Shown here piece by piece: positions 54,917 through 63,702 of a stretch of DNA of 64,000 bases; the first letter of the stretch is position 1; every line of letters begins with the position of its first letter. This DNA is from SZAS-103 sp038234715. Its GTDB lineage: Bacteria; Pseudomonadota; Gammaproteobacteria; Xanthomonadales; Xanthomonadaceae. The DNA lies in NCBI GenBank assembly GCA_038234715.1, contig JBBQTD010000010.1, positions 32,688-96,687 of the forward strand, given 5' to 3'. The position numbers and the translations under genes are program-made. The notes beneath the pieces are model-generated. The model saw only the letters and a program-made list of their open reading frames with translations, ran no database searches and had not been told where the DNA came from.

Positions 54917-55936
54917 ATGCTCAAGATCGACGTCCACGCCCATATCCTCCCGCGCGACTGGCCCGATCTCGCGACCAAGTACGGCGATGATCGTTTTGCG
55001 GTGATCCACCATACAGCCGATGGCAGGCATCGCATCTACAAGGACGGGAAGTTCTTCCGCGAGGTGTTCCCGAAGACCTGGGACGCCGAGGAGCGCATGG
55101 CCGACTACGAACGCTTCGGCGTGCAGGTGCAGGTGATCAGCACCGTGCCGGTGATGTTCAGCTACTGGGCCAAGCCGCACCACGCGCTCGAACTGCACCA
55201 GGCGTTGAACGACCACACCGCTGCGATCTGCCGCAAGCATCCGCAAAACTATGCCGGCATCGGCACCGTGCCGTTGCAGTCACCGCGGCTGGCCGTGCAG
55301 GAGCTCGAACGCTGCATCGACCAGCTCGACCTGCAGGGCGTACAGATTGGCAGCCACGTCAACGACTGGAACCTCGACGCGCCGGAGTTGTTCGAGTTCT
55401 TCGTCGCCGCCAGCGAACTCGGTGCGGCGATCCTCGTGCATCCGTGGGACATGATGGGCAAGGACAGCATGCCGAAATACTGGCTGCCGTGGCTGGTCGG
55501 GATGCCAGCCGAGCAGGCGCGCGCGGCCTGCTGCCTGATCTTTGGCGGCGTTCTCGAGCGCCTGCCGAAGCTGAAGGTCTGCTTCGCGCACGGCGGCGGC
55601 AGCTTTCCCTACACGATTGGTCGCATCGAACATGGCTTCAAGATGCGCCCGGACCTGGTCGCGACCGACAACCCGCGCAATCCACGCGACTATCTCGATC
55701 GCATGTTCTTCGATTCGTGGGTCGCGGACGATCGCGCGCTGCGCTACCTAATCGACACCGTCGGCATCGATCGCGTGATGATGGGTACCGACTATCCGTT
55801 CCCGCTGGGCGAGCAGGAGCCCGGTAGCTACATCGACGGCTTGGGCCTGTCCGAACCCGATCAGGCGCAACTGTTCCACCGCACGGCACTGGACTGGCTT
55901 GGCCTGTCGGCATCGCGCTTCGGAGCACCGGTATGA
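54917..55936 (+). CDS. nbaD: 2-Amino-3-carboxymuconate 6-semialdehyde decarboxylase (ACMSD)
   Basis: Zinc-dependent decarboxylase of the amidohydrolase superfamily, 339 residues. The metal site starts with the HxH in IDVHAHILPRDWPDL, followed by the His in LVHPWDMMG, FAHGGGSFPYTIGR and the Asp in MMGTDYPFPLGE. It removes CO2 from ACMS and so diverts the route from quinolinate/NAD to catabolism. Its stop overlaps the kynU start (ATGA). Confidence 0.95.
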   Translation: MLKIDVHAHILPRDWPDLATKYGDDRFAVIHHTADGRHRIYKDGKFFREVFPKTWDAEERMADYERFGVQVQVISTVPVMFSYWAKPHHALELHQALNDHTAAICRKHPQNYAGIGTVPLQSPRLAVQELERCIDQLDLQGVQIGSHVNDWNLDAPELFEFFVAASELGAAILVHPWDMMGKDSMPKYWLPWLVGMPAEQARAACCLIFGGVLERLPKLKVCFAHGGGSFPYTIGRIEHGFKMRPDLVATDNPRNPRDYLDRMFFDSWVADDRALRYLIDTVGIDRVMMGTDYPFPLGEQEPGSYIDGLGLSEPDQAQLFHRTALDWLGLSASRFGAPV

Positions 55937-57237
55937 CGGCAGTGCACTTCGCCTTCGAGGCGACCCAGGCTGATGCATACGCGCGCGATGCCGCCGATCC
56001 GCTACGCGCCTTTCGCGACGAATTCCTGATTCCTCCTGCGACGGATGCGACCGTTGATCCGCACGCGCAACTCTACTTTGCCGGCAATTCGCTCGGCCTG
56101 CAGCCGCGCGGCGTGCGCGAAGCGTTGCTGACCGAACTCGACGACTGGGCGCGGCTCGGCGTGGAAGCACATTTCCATGGCAAGCATCCGTGGATGCCCT
56201 ATCACGAAGAGGTGCGCATGCACCTTGCGGAAATCGCGGGCGCCCTGCCTTTGGAAGTCGTGGCGATGAACTCGCTGACCGTCAACCTGCACCTGATGCT
56301 GGTGAGCTTTTATCGGCCGACGGCGGAGCGCCACGCGATCCTGATCGAGGCTGGCGCGTTTCCTTCCGACCACCACGCGATGGAATCGCAGATCCGCTTC
56401 CATGGATTCGATCCTGAAACTGCACTGATCGAACTCGAAGGTGATTCGGATACCGGCTTGATCGGGATCGAAGCGATTGAACGCGTGCTCGTCGAGCACG
56501 GTTCGCGCATTGCGCTGGTGCTATGGCCCGGTGTGCAATACCGCAGCGGCGAGGCATTCGATCTTGCGGCAATCGCCAGGCTTGCCCACGCGCACGGATG
56601 TGCCGTCGGCTTCGACCTCGCGCACGCTGCAGGCAACCTGAAGTTAGCACTGCACGACAGCAACGCGGATTTCGCCGTCTGGTGCAGTTACAAGTACCTC
56701 AATTCAGGCCCTGGTGCGGTGGCGGGCTGCTTCGTGCACGAACGCCATGCACGCACGGATGTGCCGCGCTTCGCCGGCTGGTGGGGGCACGACCAGAAAA
56801 CGCGCTTCAGGATGGGTCCGGAATTCGTGCCAACGCCTGGTGCGGATGGCTGGCAACTAAGCAATCCGCCGATCCTCGCGCTCGCTCCATTGCGCGCATC
56901 GCTCGACGTGTTCCACCGTGCAGGCATGGGGCGGTTACGCGAAAAGTCCATGCAGCTCACTGCCTATCTCGAATCGCTGATCCGCTCGCGCCTGTTCGAC
57001 ACGCTGGAAATTGTCACGCCTGCGGATCCGGTGCGACGCGGCTGCCAGCTTTCCCTGCGCGTGCGCGCTGGGCGGGAACGTGGCCGTGCGTTGTTCGAGC
57101 ACCTCGGCAGACGCGGGATCATCGGCGACTGGCGCGAGCCAGACGTCGTACGCATCTCGCCGACACCGTTGTACAACCGCTACATCGACGCTTGGCGGCT
57201 TGTCGAGGCGATTGCAGGCTGGCGCGATGCGACCTGA
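55933..57237 (+). CDS. kynU: Kynureninase
   Basis: PLP enzyme of 434 residues that cleaves 3-hydroxykynurenine to 3-hydroxyanthranilate and alanine. The Schiff-base Lys is in VWCSYKYLNSGPGAVAGCFVHER. LYFAGNSLGLQPRGV, VGFDLAHAAGN and GWWGHDQKTRF are family motifs. It overlaps the kynurenine monooxygenase start by 11 bp. Confidence 0.96.
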   Translation: MTAVHFAFEATQADAYARDAADPLRAFRDEFLIPPATDATVDPHAQLYFAGNSLGLQPRGVREALLTELDDWARLGVEAHFHGKHPWMPYHEEVRMHLAEIAGALPLEVVAMNSLTVNLHLMLVSFYRPTAERHAILIEAGAFPSDHHAMESQIRFHGFDPETALIELEGDSDTGLIGIEAIERVLVEHGSRIALVLWPGVQYRSGEAFDLAAIARLAHAHGCAVGFDLAHAAGNLKLALHDSNADFAVWCSYKYLNSGPGAVAGCFVHERHARTDVPRFAGWWGHDQKTRFRMGPEFVPTPGADGWQLSNPPILALAPLRASLDVFHRAGMGRLREKSMQLTAYLESLIRSRLFDTLEIVTPADPVRRGCQLSLRVRAGRERGRALFEHLGRRGIIGDWREPDVVRISPTPLYNRYIDAWRLVEAIAGWRDAT

Positions 57238-58603
57238 GGTTGGCACCACAATCTCCATCGCAGGAGCCGGTCTCGCGGGTGCCTTGCTCGCGACATTGCT
57301 CGCGCGCGCCGGATGGTCGGTCGAGGTGTTCGAGAAACGCGCCGACCCGCGTTCCGTAGGCTACGAGGGGGGACGCTCGATCAACCTGGCGCTCGCCGAA
57401 CGCGGCTTGTATGCACTGAAACAGGCCGGGTTGCACCAGGCCGTGCTGGAACAGGCAGTGATGATGCGCGGGCGGATGGTGCATTTCGCCGATGGCCATG
57501 CCGACCTGCAGCGCTACGGCAAGGACGACAGCGAGGTGATCTGGTCGGTGCATCGCGGGCGGCTCAACCTGCTCCTGCTCGATGCCGCCGAAGCCGCAGG
57601 TGCGCGCCTGCAATTCGGGGCGCGCGTCGACAACGTGGACTTCGGCACGAACACGATGCGCTGGTTCGACGATCGCGTTGGTGAATCGCATGCACACCGG
57701 TTCGACGTGCTCGTCGGCGCCGACGGTGCCGGTTCCGCATTGCGCGGCGCGATCAACGCGGTGGCCCCGCTTGGCGAAAGCTACGAGCCGCTCGGTCACG
57801 GCTACAAGGAACTCGAGATTCCGCCCGCTGACGATGGCGGCTTCCGGATCGAGCCGAACGCGCTGCATATCTGGCCGCGCTGCCGCTACATGTGCATCGC
57901 GCTGCCGAACACCGAACGCACGTTCACGGTAACCCTGTTCCTGCCGCTGCACGCGCAAGGCGCGTCGCCTGGCTTCGACGCACTGCCCGACGTTGCGGCC
58001 GCGCACGCATTGTTCATGCGCGACTTCGCCGACGCGCTGCCGCTGGTTCCGGAATTCGCCGCGGACTGGTCGCGCAACCCGGTCGGCATGCTCGGCACCC
58101 TGCATCTGGATCGCTGGACCCTGGAAGGTCGCGCCGTCCTCCTCGGCGATGCCGCGCACGCCATGGTGCCGTTCCATGGCCAGGGGATGAACTGCGCGTT
58201 CGAGGATTGCGTTGCCCTCGCGCGCCACATCGAAGGCGCCAGCGACTTCGGGTCGGCTTTCGCCGCCTTCGAAGCCGAGCGGCTTCCAAACGCACGCGCG
58301 ATCCAGCAGATGGCGCTGGAAAACTACCTGGAAATGCGCGATCGCGTCGACGATGCGGACTACCTTCTGCAGCGCCAGCTCGAACTTGGGCTCGCATTGC
58401 GGCATCCCGACGTATTCATCCCGCGCTATGCGATGGTCACGTTCGGGCGCATCGCGTACGCGACCGCATTCGAGCGCGGCCGTATCCAGCGGGAATTGCT
58501 CGTCGAAGCCACGCGCGGCATCACGCGCATCGAGGACGTCAACATGGCTGCACTGGATCGCGCAATCGCCGAACGCCTGCCGCCAATCGACGAGGCAACG
58601 TGA
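57227..58603 (+). CDS. kmo: Kynurenine 3-monooxygenase
   Basis: FAD monooxygenase of 458 residues that hydroxylates kynurenine. The dinucleotide site is ISIAGAGLAGALLATLLARAG. The sequence GGRSINLALAERGLYAL is diagnostic of KMO. DVLVGADGAGSALR and the second FAD motif LLGDAAHAMVPFHGQGMNCA follow. It is the entry step of the encoded pathway. Tryptophan 2,3-dioxygenase and formamidase, needed upstream, are not in the window. Confidence 0.96.
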   Translation: MRPEVGTTISIAGAGLAGALLATLLARAGWSVEVFEKRADPRSVGYEGGRSINLALAERGLYALKQAGLHQAVLEQAVMMRGRMVHFADGHADLQRYGKDDSEVIWSVHRGRLNLLLLDAAEAAGARLQFGARVDNVDFGTNTMRWFDDRVGESHAHRFDVLVGADGAGSALRGAINAVAPLGESYEPLGHGYKELEIPPADDGGFRIEPNALHIWPRCRYMCIALPNTERTFTVTLFLPLHAQGASPGFDALPDVAAAHALFMRDFADALPLVPEFAADWSRNPVGMLGTLHLDRWTLEGRAVLLGDAAHAMVPFHGQGMNCAFEDCVALARHIEGASDFGSAFAAFEAERLPNARAIQQMALENYLEMRDRVDDADYLLQRQLELGLALRHPDVFIPRYAMVTFGRIAYATAFERGRIQRELLVEATRGITRIEDVNMAALDRAIAERLPPIDEAT

Positions 58604-60063
58604 GCTTCTACTGGTACGACCTGGAGACGTTCGGCCAGGACCCACGACGCACGCGCATCGCGCAATTCGCCGGGCTGCGCACCGACGATGATCTCAATCC
58701 GATCGGCGAGCCGCTGGTACTGTACTGCAAACCCGCCGACGACCTGTTGCCCTCTCCCGAGGCCACCTTCATCACCGGCATCACCCCGCAACACGCGTTG
58801 CGCGAGGGGGTCAGCGAAGCCGAACTGATCGGTCGTGTCGTCGAAGAGTTCGCGGTGCCGCAGACCTGCGTCGTCGGGTACAATTCGCTGCGCTTCGACG
58901 ACGAATTCATTCGCTACACGCTGTACCGCAATTTCCACGATCCCTACGAGCGCGAATGGCGTGGCGGCAATTCGCGATGGGACCTTCTCGATCTGTTCCG
59001 TCTTGCGCATGCATTGCGCCCCGAAGGCATGGTCTGGCCGACGCGCGAGGATGCTGATTTCACCAGCGCCACCGGCGGGGCCAGCAGGCCGAGTTTCAAG
59101 CTCACCCATCTGAGTGCGGCCAACGGCATCGGCCATGAGCATGCGCACGAGGCCCTGTCCGATGTCCAGGCGCTGGTCGGCCTGGCGAAGAAGCTCAAGC
59201 ACGCGCAACCGCGCCTGTTCGAGTACTACCTGGGCATGCGCGACAAACGCCGTGCCGCGGCGTTGCTCGATGTCACCATGATGACGCCGGTACTGCATGT
59301 CTCCGGCAGGTATTCGGCAGCGCGCGGCAGTGCTGCGCTGGTTGCGCCGCTGTGCCGGCATCCGCAGATCGACTCGCGGGTGATCGTGTTCGACCTCGAT
59401 GCTGATCCGGAAGCGCTGCTCGCGCTCGACCCTGATGCCATCGCCGATCGCCTGTTCACACCCACTGCAGACCTGCCCGAGGGAACGCTGCGGATTCCGC
59501 TCAAGGAAATCCACCTCAACCGTTGCCCCGCCCTGGTCGCCTTCGATCACCTGCGCGCCGATGACCTGTTGCGCCTGCGCATCGATCCGGACCTTGCATG
59601 GCGACGCGTCGAGGCTTTGCGGACATCCGCAGGCCTCGCCGAGAAAATCCGCCAGGTTTATGCACGAGCGCGCGACGGCCGGGTCGCCGATCCGGACGCT
59701 GCGCTCTACGATGGTTTCCTTCCCGATCATGACCGCAGGCTGTTTCCGCGCGTGCGTTCAGTCACGCCCGCTGCGCTGCCTGCATTCGCGGCGCAGTTCG
59801 AGGATCCACGGTTGCAGGAGCTGGTGCTGCGCTATCAGGCACGCAACTGGCCGGAGTCGCTCGATGCGATGCAGCAGGCGCGCTGGAATACGTACCGCCA
59901 TGTACGCCTGGACAGCGATGTCGGCCTTTCCGAATACTCGTTCGAGACCTACTTCGCCGGAATCGACACACTCCGCGTGAAGCATCCCGACGATGGTCGC
60001 GCACAGGTCTTGCTGGATGCGTTGCAGGATTGGGGCAATTCCATCGCAGCAAGCATGCGCTAG
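58600..60063 (+). CDS. sbcB: Exodeoxyribonuclease I
   Basis: Single-strand 3'-5' exonuclease of the DEDD family, 487 residues (E. coli ExoI 475). The first DE pair is in WYDLETFGQDPRRTRIAQFAGLRTD-like sequence. VVGYNSLRFDDEFIRYTLYRN and HEHAHEALSDVQALVGLAKK carry the later acidic residues. The C-terminal SH3-like and helical domains follow (LRIPLKEIHLNRCPAL). The start is GTG 58600, overlapping the kmo stop (GTGA), though the functions are unrelated. Confidence 0.96.
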   Translation: MSFYWYDLETFGQDPRRTRIAQFAGLRTDDDLNPIGEPLVLYCKPADDLLPSPEATFITGITPQHALREGVSEAELIGRVVEEFAVPQTCVVGYNSLRFDDEFIRYTLYRNFHDPYEREWRGGNSRWDLLDLFRLAHALRPEGMVWPTREDADFTSATGGASRPSFKLTHLSAANGIGHEHAHEALSDVQALVGLAKKLKHAQPRLFEYYLGMRDKRRAAALLDVTMMTPVLHVSGRYSAARGSAALVAPLCRHPQIDSRVIVFDLDADPEALLALDPDAIADRLFTPTADLPEGTLRIPLKEIHLNRCPALVAFDHLRADDLLRLRIDPDLAWRRVEALRTSAGLAEKIRQVYARARDGRVADPDAALYDGFLPDHDRRLFPRVRSVTPAALPAFAAQFEDPRLQELVLRYQARNWPESLDAMQQARWNTYRHVRLDSDVGLSEYSFETYFAGIDTLRVKHPDDGRAQVLLDALQDWGNSIAASMR

Positions 60064-60110
60064 TGCGAGCGTCCGGGAAGACGCGCACGAAATCTCCAGG
60101 AACCGACGCG

Positions 60111-60833
60111 ATGCCGATCTACTTCACCGCCAAGACGTTCAAGTTCCAGCGCGCGCTCGCGAAGAACAATACGCGCGAATGGTTCGCGGCCCACAAGGCC
60201 GACTACGAAGAACACCTCAAGAAACCGTTCCTGCACTTGATCACCGACCTGCAGGAGCCGCTGTGCAAGATCAGCCCGCACTATCGCGCGGACCCAAAAC
60301 CCGTCGGCGGCTCGTTGTTCCGCATTCATCGCGACACGCGCTTCGCGAACGACAAGACCCCGTACAAGGCATGGGCCGGCGCGCGCTTCTATCACGAGCG
60401 CATCCAGCTGGCCAACGCGGATGCGACGCTGGCGCGCCATGGTGCCGCCATCGAAGCGCCGTCGTTCTACCTGCACATCCAGCCCGGCAACTGTTTCGTG
60501 GGCGGTGGGCTCTGGCATCCGGAAACCCCGACCCAGCGCCGCATCCGCGACTTCATCGTCGAAAATCCGGAGAGCTGGAAAGCGGCTGTCCACAAACCGG
60601 CATTCCGCAGGAAGTACACGCTCGACGATGAAACACTGACGCGTGTACCGCGCGGATATCCAGCCGATCACGAACTCGTCGACGACCTCAAGCGCAAGAA
60701 CTTCGTCGCGATCGCCGCCATCGACGACGATGTGGCGACCGGCAAGCAGATGATGAAGTCCGTCACCGCCGGCCTCGCCGGTTGCGCGCCGCTGATCGAC
60801 TACCTGTGCGCTGCGCTGGAACTAGAATTCTGA
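60111..60833 (+). CDS. DUF2461-family protein
   Basis: A 240-residue protein with the family pattern: LAKNNTREWFAAHKADYEEHL, GGSLFRIHRDTRFANDKTPYKAW, FYLHIQPGNCFVGGGLWHPETP and RVPRGYPADHELVDDLKRKNF. The function of DUF2461 (TIGR02453) is not known. ATG 60111 was chosen; the family starts near here. It lies 47 bp after sbcB in the same direction. Confidence 0.9.
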   Translation: MPIYFTAKTFKFQRALAKNNTREWFAAHKADYEEHLKKPFLHLITDLQEPLCKISPHYRADPKPVGGSLFRIHRDTRFANDKTPYKAWAGARFYHERIQLANADATLARHGAAIEAPSFYLHIQPGNCFVGGGLWHPETPTQRRIRDFIVENPESWKAAVHKPAFRRKYTLDDETLTRVPRGYPADHELVDDLKRKNFVAIAAIDDDVATGKQMMKSVTAGLAGCAPLIDYLCAALELEF

Positions 60834-60905
60834 CCAGTCCACTGCCGCAACCGGAATGACAGCGCGGGACGTCGGATGCCTGCGCAAGCACGGCATACTT
60901 CGCCG

Positions 60906-62060
60906 ATGACGGCGCGCGATCGCTTCCGCTTTTCCCTGTTCTATTTCTGCTACTACGCCGCGATCGGCGCGTATACCGCGTACATCGGGCGCTGGGTGGC
61001 ATCTGTTGGACATGGCGGCTTCGTCGTGGGTGCGATGCTTGGCTTGTGGTACGCAACGCGCATCGTCTCGCCACCGGCGTGGGCAACACTCGCGGCGCGC
61101 AGCGAGCGCCCGGGGCAATGGCTGGTTGCAGGATGCGCATTGGCGTTGTCGTGCTTTGTCGGCTTCACGGTAGCGCGTTCGGTCATCGCGTTGTTGTGCG
61201 TTATGGCCGCGTTCGGTTTCTTCTACAACGCGGTGCTGCCGCAGTTCGAAGCAATGACGCTGACTGCGCTCGGCACCGACAGTCACGACTACGGACGCAT
61301 CCGGCTGTGGGGATCGCTCGGCTTCCTGCTCGTCGCCGGCAGCTACGGGGCATTGCTCGACCGGCTCGGCGACAGTGCGTTCCCGTGGATCGCGTTGCCG
61401 CTTCTGGTCGTTGCATTGCTCGCGGCATGGCCGCACCGCAACGACACCCCGCCGAAGCACATCACCACCGTCGCCGATGCCGGCCACCTGTGGAAGCGAC
61501 CCGGCGTGCGCCGGTTCCTGCTCGTTGCCCTGCTCGCACAGGCGGGCTTCGGCACGTTCTACGTGTTCTTCACGTTACATCTGCAGGCACATCACCACGA
61601 CGGACTTGCAGTGGGCATCCTGTGGGCGGCAGGCGTACTCGCCGAGATCGTGATGTTCTGGTTTGCGCCAGGACTCGTTGCACGCGTCGGCGCAGCGCGG
61701 CTGCTCGGCTGGTGCCTGGCAGTCGGCGTGGTGCGCTGGGCAGTGACCGCGCTGTATGCGGATTCCTTCGCGATCATGTTCGCCGCACAACTCACCCATG
61801 CCTTCAGCTTCGCGGTGTTCCAGTCGTGCTGCATGCAGCTGATGACCGCTTATTTCCCCGGCCGCCGCGCAGCCGCCGGGCAAAGCCTGTTGTATGGATT
61901 CAGCTCGGGCGTGGGTGGCGTGCTTGGAGCCGCCGTCGCATCGGTTCTCTGGCATTTCGGTGGGGGCGTGTGGGCATTTCTCGGCGGGTCTGCGCTGACT
62001 GCAGGCGCGTGGTTGCTGCATGCGATGCGGCGCCGCACGCGAGACGCCGTTCCGGCTTGA
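60906..62060 (+). CDS. MFS transporter (HcaT / phenylpropionate-permease-like)
   Basis: A 384-residue major facilitator with about 12 hydrophobic spans. The start FRFSLFYFCYYAAIGAYTAY and the loop YGRIRLWGSLGFLLVAGSYG between the halves are characteristic of the LacY-like/HcaT (3-phenylpropionate transporter) group. The substrate is unknown. ATG 60906 was preferred to ATG 60876. Confidence 0.85.
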   Translation: MTARDRFRFSLFYFCYYAAIGAYTAYIGRWVASVGHGGFVVGAMLGLWYATRIVSPPAWATLAARSERPGQWLVAGCALALSCFVGFTVARSVIALLCVMAAFGFFYNAVLPQFEAMTLTALGTDSHDYGRIRLWGSLGFLLVAGSYGALLDRLGDSAFPWIALPLLVVALLAAWPHRNDTPPKHITTVADAGHLWKRPGVRRFLLVALLAQAGFGTFYVFFTLHLQAHHHDGLAVGILWAAGVLAEIVMFWFAPGLVARVGAARLLGWCLAVGVVRWAVTALYADSFAIMFAAQLTHAFSFAVFQSCCMQLMTAYFPGRRAAAGQSLLYGFSSGVGGVLGAAVASVLWHFGGGVWAFLGGSALTAGAWLLHAMRRRTRDAVPA

Positions 62061-62139
62061 TTCGATTGCGCGAACGGCCTCGCCGAGCCCGAACGTGGAT
62101 TCGAAGCGGCCGCGTGCGACCAGTTGCACGGCTGCTTGC

Positions 62140-62538
62140 GCAAATTTCCGGTCTGCTCATGCAAGATGCTGCCTCGCTTTTTGCGTGCGATGGTATGTCG
62201 ACACAAATTGCATGCCGTCCAGCGCAAAAAGACGCCCGGTGACAGCCGATTTCCGCCCTGCAATTTGCAATATCGCGTCGGCTGTTTGCGATTCCGGGTG
62301 TGGCGCCGCAAATTTCATGCCCGCAATCGCGAATTCCCGCCCGGAATTTCCGCGATTGATCAGATCCGACGCAAAAATGACGCCGTCCTTGCAAATTTCC
62401 GACCGTCTTTTTGCTATTGCGCACCGTTTTCTTCCAAATTCAGGTCAGCAACTGGCGCGACACGGTATGCAATCCGCTACGGCGGATACGGAATTTGCGA
62501 AAGACGGTCTGCAATTTGCGCATGCAAGTCGCGCGCCG
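62140..62538. repeat. Second, degenerate 21-bp-period array (about 19 units)
   Basis: About 19 consecutive 21-bp units with a loose consensus beginning GCAAATTTCCG or GCGAATTCCCGC fill much of the gap between the MFS gene and rluC. Units differ at many positions but keep exact 21-nt spacing. In the plus frame in phase with the units, the heptapeptide is roughly A-x-F-R-P-A-I (ADFRPAI, ANSRPEF). On the minus strand it reads SRRDIAN/CRAEIGC. The unit is unrelated in sequence to the 5876-6211 array but has the same period. No start codon with a good ribosome-binding site was identified. Confidence 0.75.
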
Positions 62539-62578
62539 GGATGCGCTTATCGCACGGCGAATGGGAGCGAGCGACTCG

Positions 62579-63556
62579 TCAGGCCAGCCGGTCGAGCGCC
62601 TCAGCAAGTTCGGGCGCCAGCGGCGCATTCAGGAGGTACGGCACCTTCCCTCCATCGAGCGAAAACTCCAGTGACGCCGCATGCAGGAACAGCCGCTTGA
62701 GTCCGGTTTGCTCCCTAAGCCGCCTGTTTACCTCTTTCTCGCCGTACTTGTCGTCGCCCGCAACGGGGTGGCCGAGGTGGGCAGCGTGGACACGGATCTG
62801 GTGGGTGCGGCCGGTGTCGATGCGGACGTCTACATAGCTGTGTCCGCCGCGGCGTTCGATCAGGTGGAAATGGCTGACCGACTCTTTGCCGCCTTGCCCG
62901 ACCCGCACATGGCGTTCACCGCCCTGGCGCAGGCCCACTTCCAGTGGCGCGTCGACCGTGAAGTTCTCCCCTGCCAGGCGTCCGACCAACAGGGCAAGGT
63001 AGCGCTTGCGGATGCCGGCGGAGCGGGTGTCGGCGTCCTCGCGCATCAGCGCCTGCAGTTCCACCAGGGCGGCGCGCTTCTTGGCAACGATCAGCAGGCC
63101 GCTGGTATCGCGGTCGAGGCGGTGGACGAGTTCGAGCGATTGCTGGGGGCGCAGTTGGCGCAGGGTTTCGATCGCGCCGAAGGAAATCCCGCTGCCGCCA
63201 TGGCTGGCGACTCCGCAGGGCTTGTTCAGGGCAAGCAGCCGCTCGTCCTCGAACACGATGGCCGCATCCAGCCGTTGCAACAGGGCAGGAGCGGCTTCGC
63301 CATGGTCGGACGGCGGCCCGAGGGTCACCGGCGGGATGCGCACGATGTCGCCGCCTTCCAGGCGGCTGTCCGGCTTGGCGCGCTTGCCGTTGATACGCAC
63401 CTGGCCGCTGCGGACGAGCTTGTAGATGAGGCTGCGCGGGGCGCCCTTGAGCTGGCCAAGCAGGAAGTTGTCCAGCCGTTGGCCTTCGCGGTCGTCGCTG
63501 ACCGTGACGGTGCGTACGCCGGTCGGTGCTTCGGAACGTATTGGCTTCGGGTCGGT
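62579..63556 (-). CDS. rluC: 23S rRNA pseudouridine synthase RluC
   Basis: Modifies three uridines of 23S rRNA (positions 955, 2504, 2580 in E. coli). About 325 residues. The N-terminal S4 RNA-binding domain has QRLDNFLLGQLKGAPRSLIYKLVRSGQVRINGKR-like sequence. The catalytic Asp is in LVHRLDRDTSGLLIVAK, and RIDTGRTHQIRVHAAHLGHPVAGDDKYG follows. The start is uncertain, since no ATG precedes the S4 domain; TTG 63556 is a candidate and another TTG lies at 63598. Confidence 0.88.
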   Translation of the reverse strand, partial: TDPKPIRSEAPTGVRTVTVSDDREGQRLDNFLLGQLKGAPRSLIYKLVRSGQVRINGKRAKPDSRLEGGDIVRIPPVTLGPPSDHGEAAPALLQRLDAAIVFEDERLLALNKPCGVASHGGSGISFGAIETLRQLRPQQSLELVHRLDRDTSGLLIVAKKRAALVELQALMREDADTRSAGIRKRYLALLVGRLAGENFTVDAPLEVGLRQGGERHVRVGQGGKESVSHFHLIERRGGHSYVDVRIDTGRTHQIRVHAAHLGHPVAGDDKYGEKEVNRRLREQTGLKRLFLHAASLEFSLDGGKVPYLLNAPLAPELAEALDRLA

Positions 63557-63687
63557 CAAAGCAGTGCACCCCACCCTTGCCCTTCCCTGCCCTGGCAAGG
63601 GAGGGAATCGGTTGAGCGCGCGCTCCGAAGGGTGGTTACTGTCATCGAATGTCCATATAAGGAGGCCGAAGCAATTTCAGGCAAATC

Positions 63688-63696
63688 TGTTACAAT
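63688..63696 (+). promoter_or_regulatory. Extended -10 promoter, probably of rne
   Basis: TGTTACAAT (63688-63696) is an extended -10 element. Transcription would start near 63703 and read rightwards, divergent from rluC. In gammaproteobacteria rne (RNase E) usually occupies this position. The -35 is weak, as expected for an extended -10 promoter. Confidence 0.5.
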
Positions 63697-63702
63697 CAAA
63701 AC

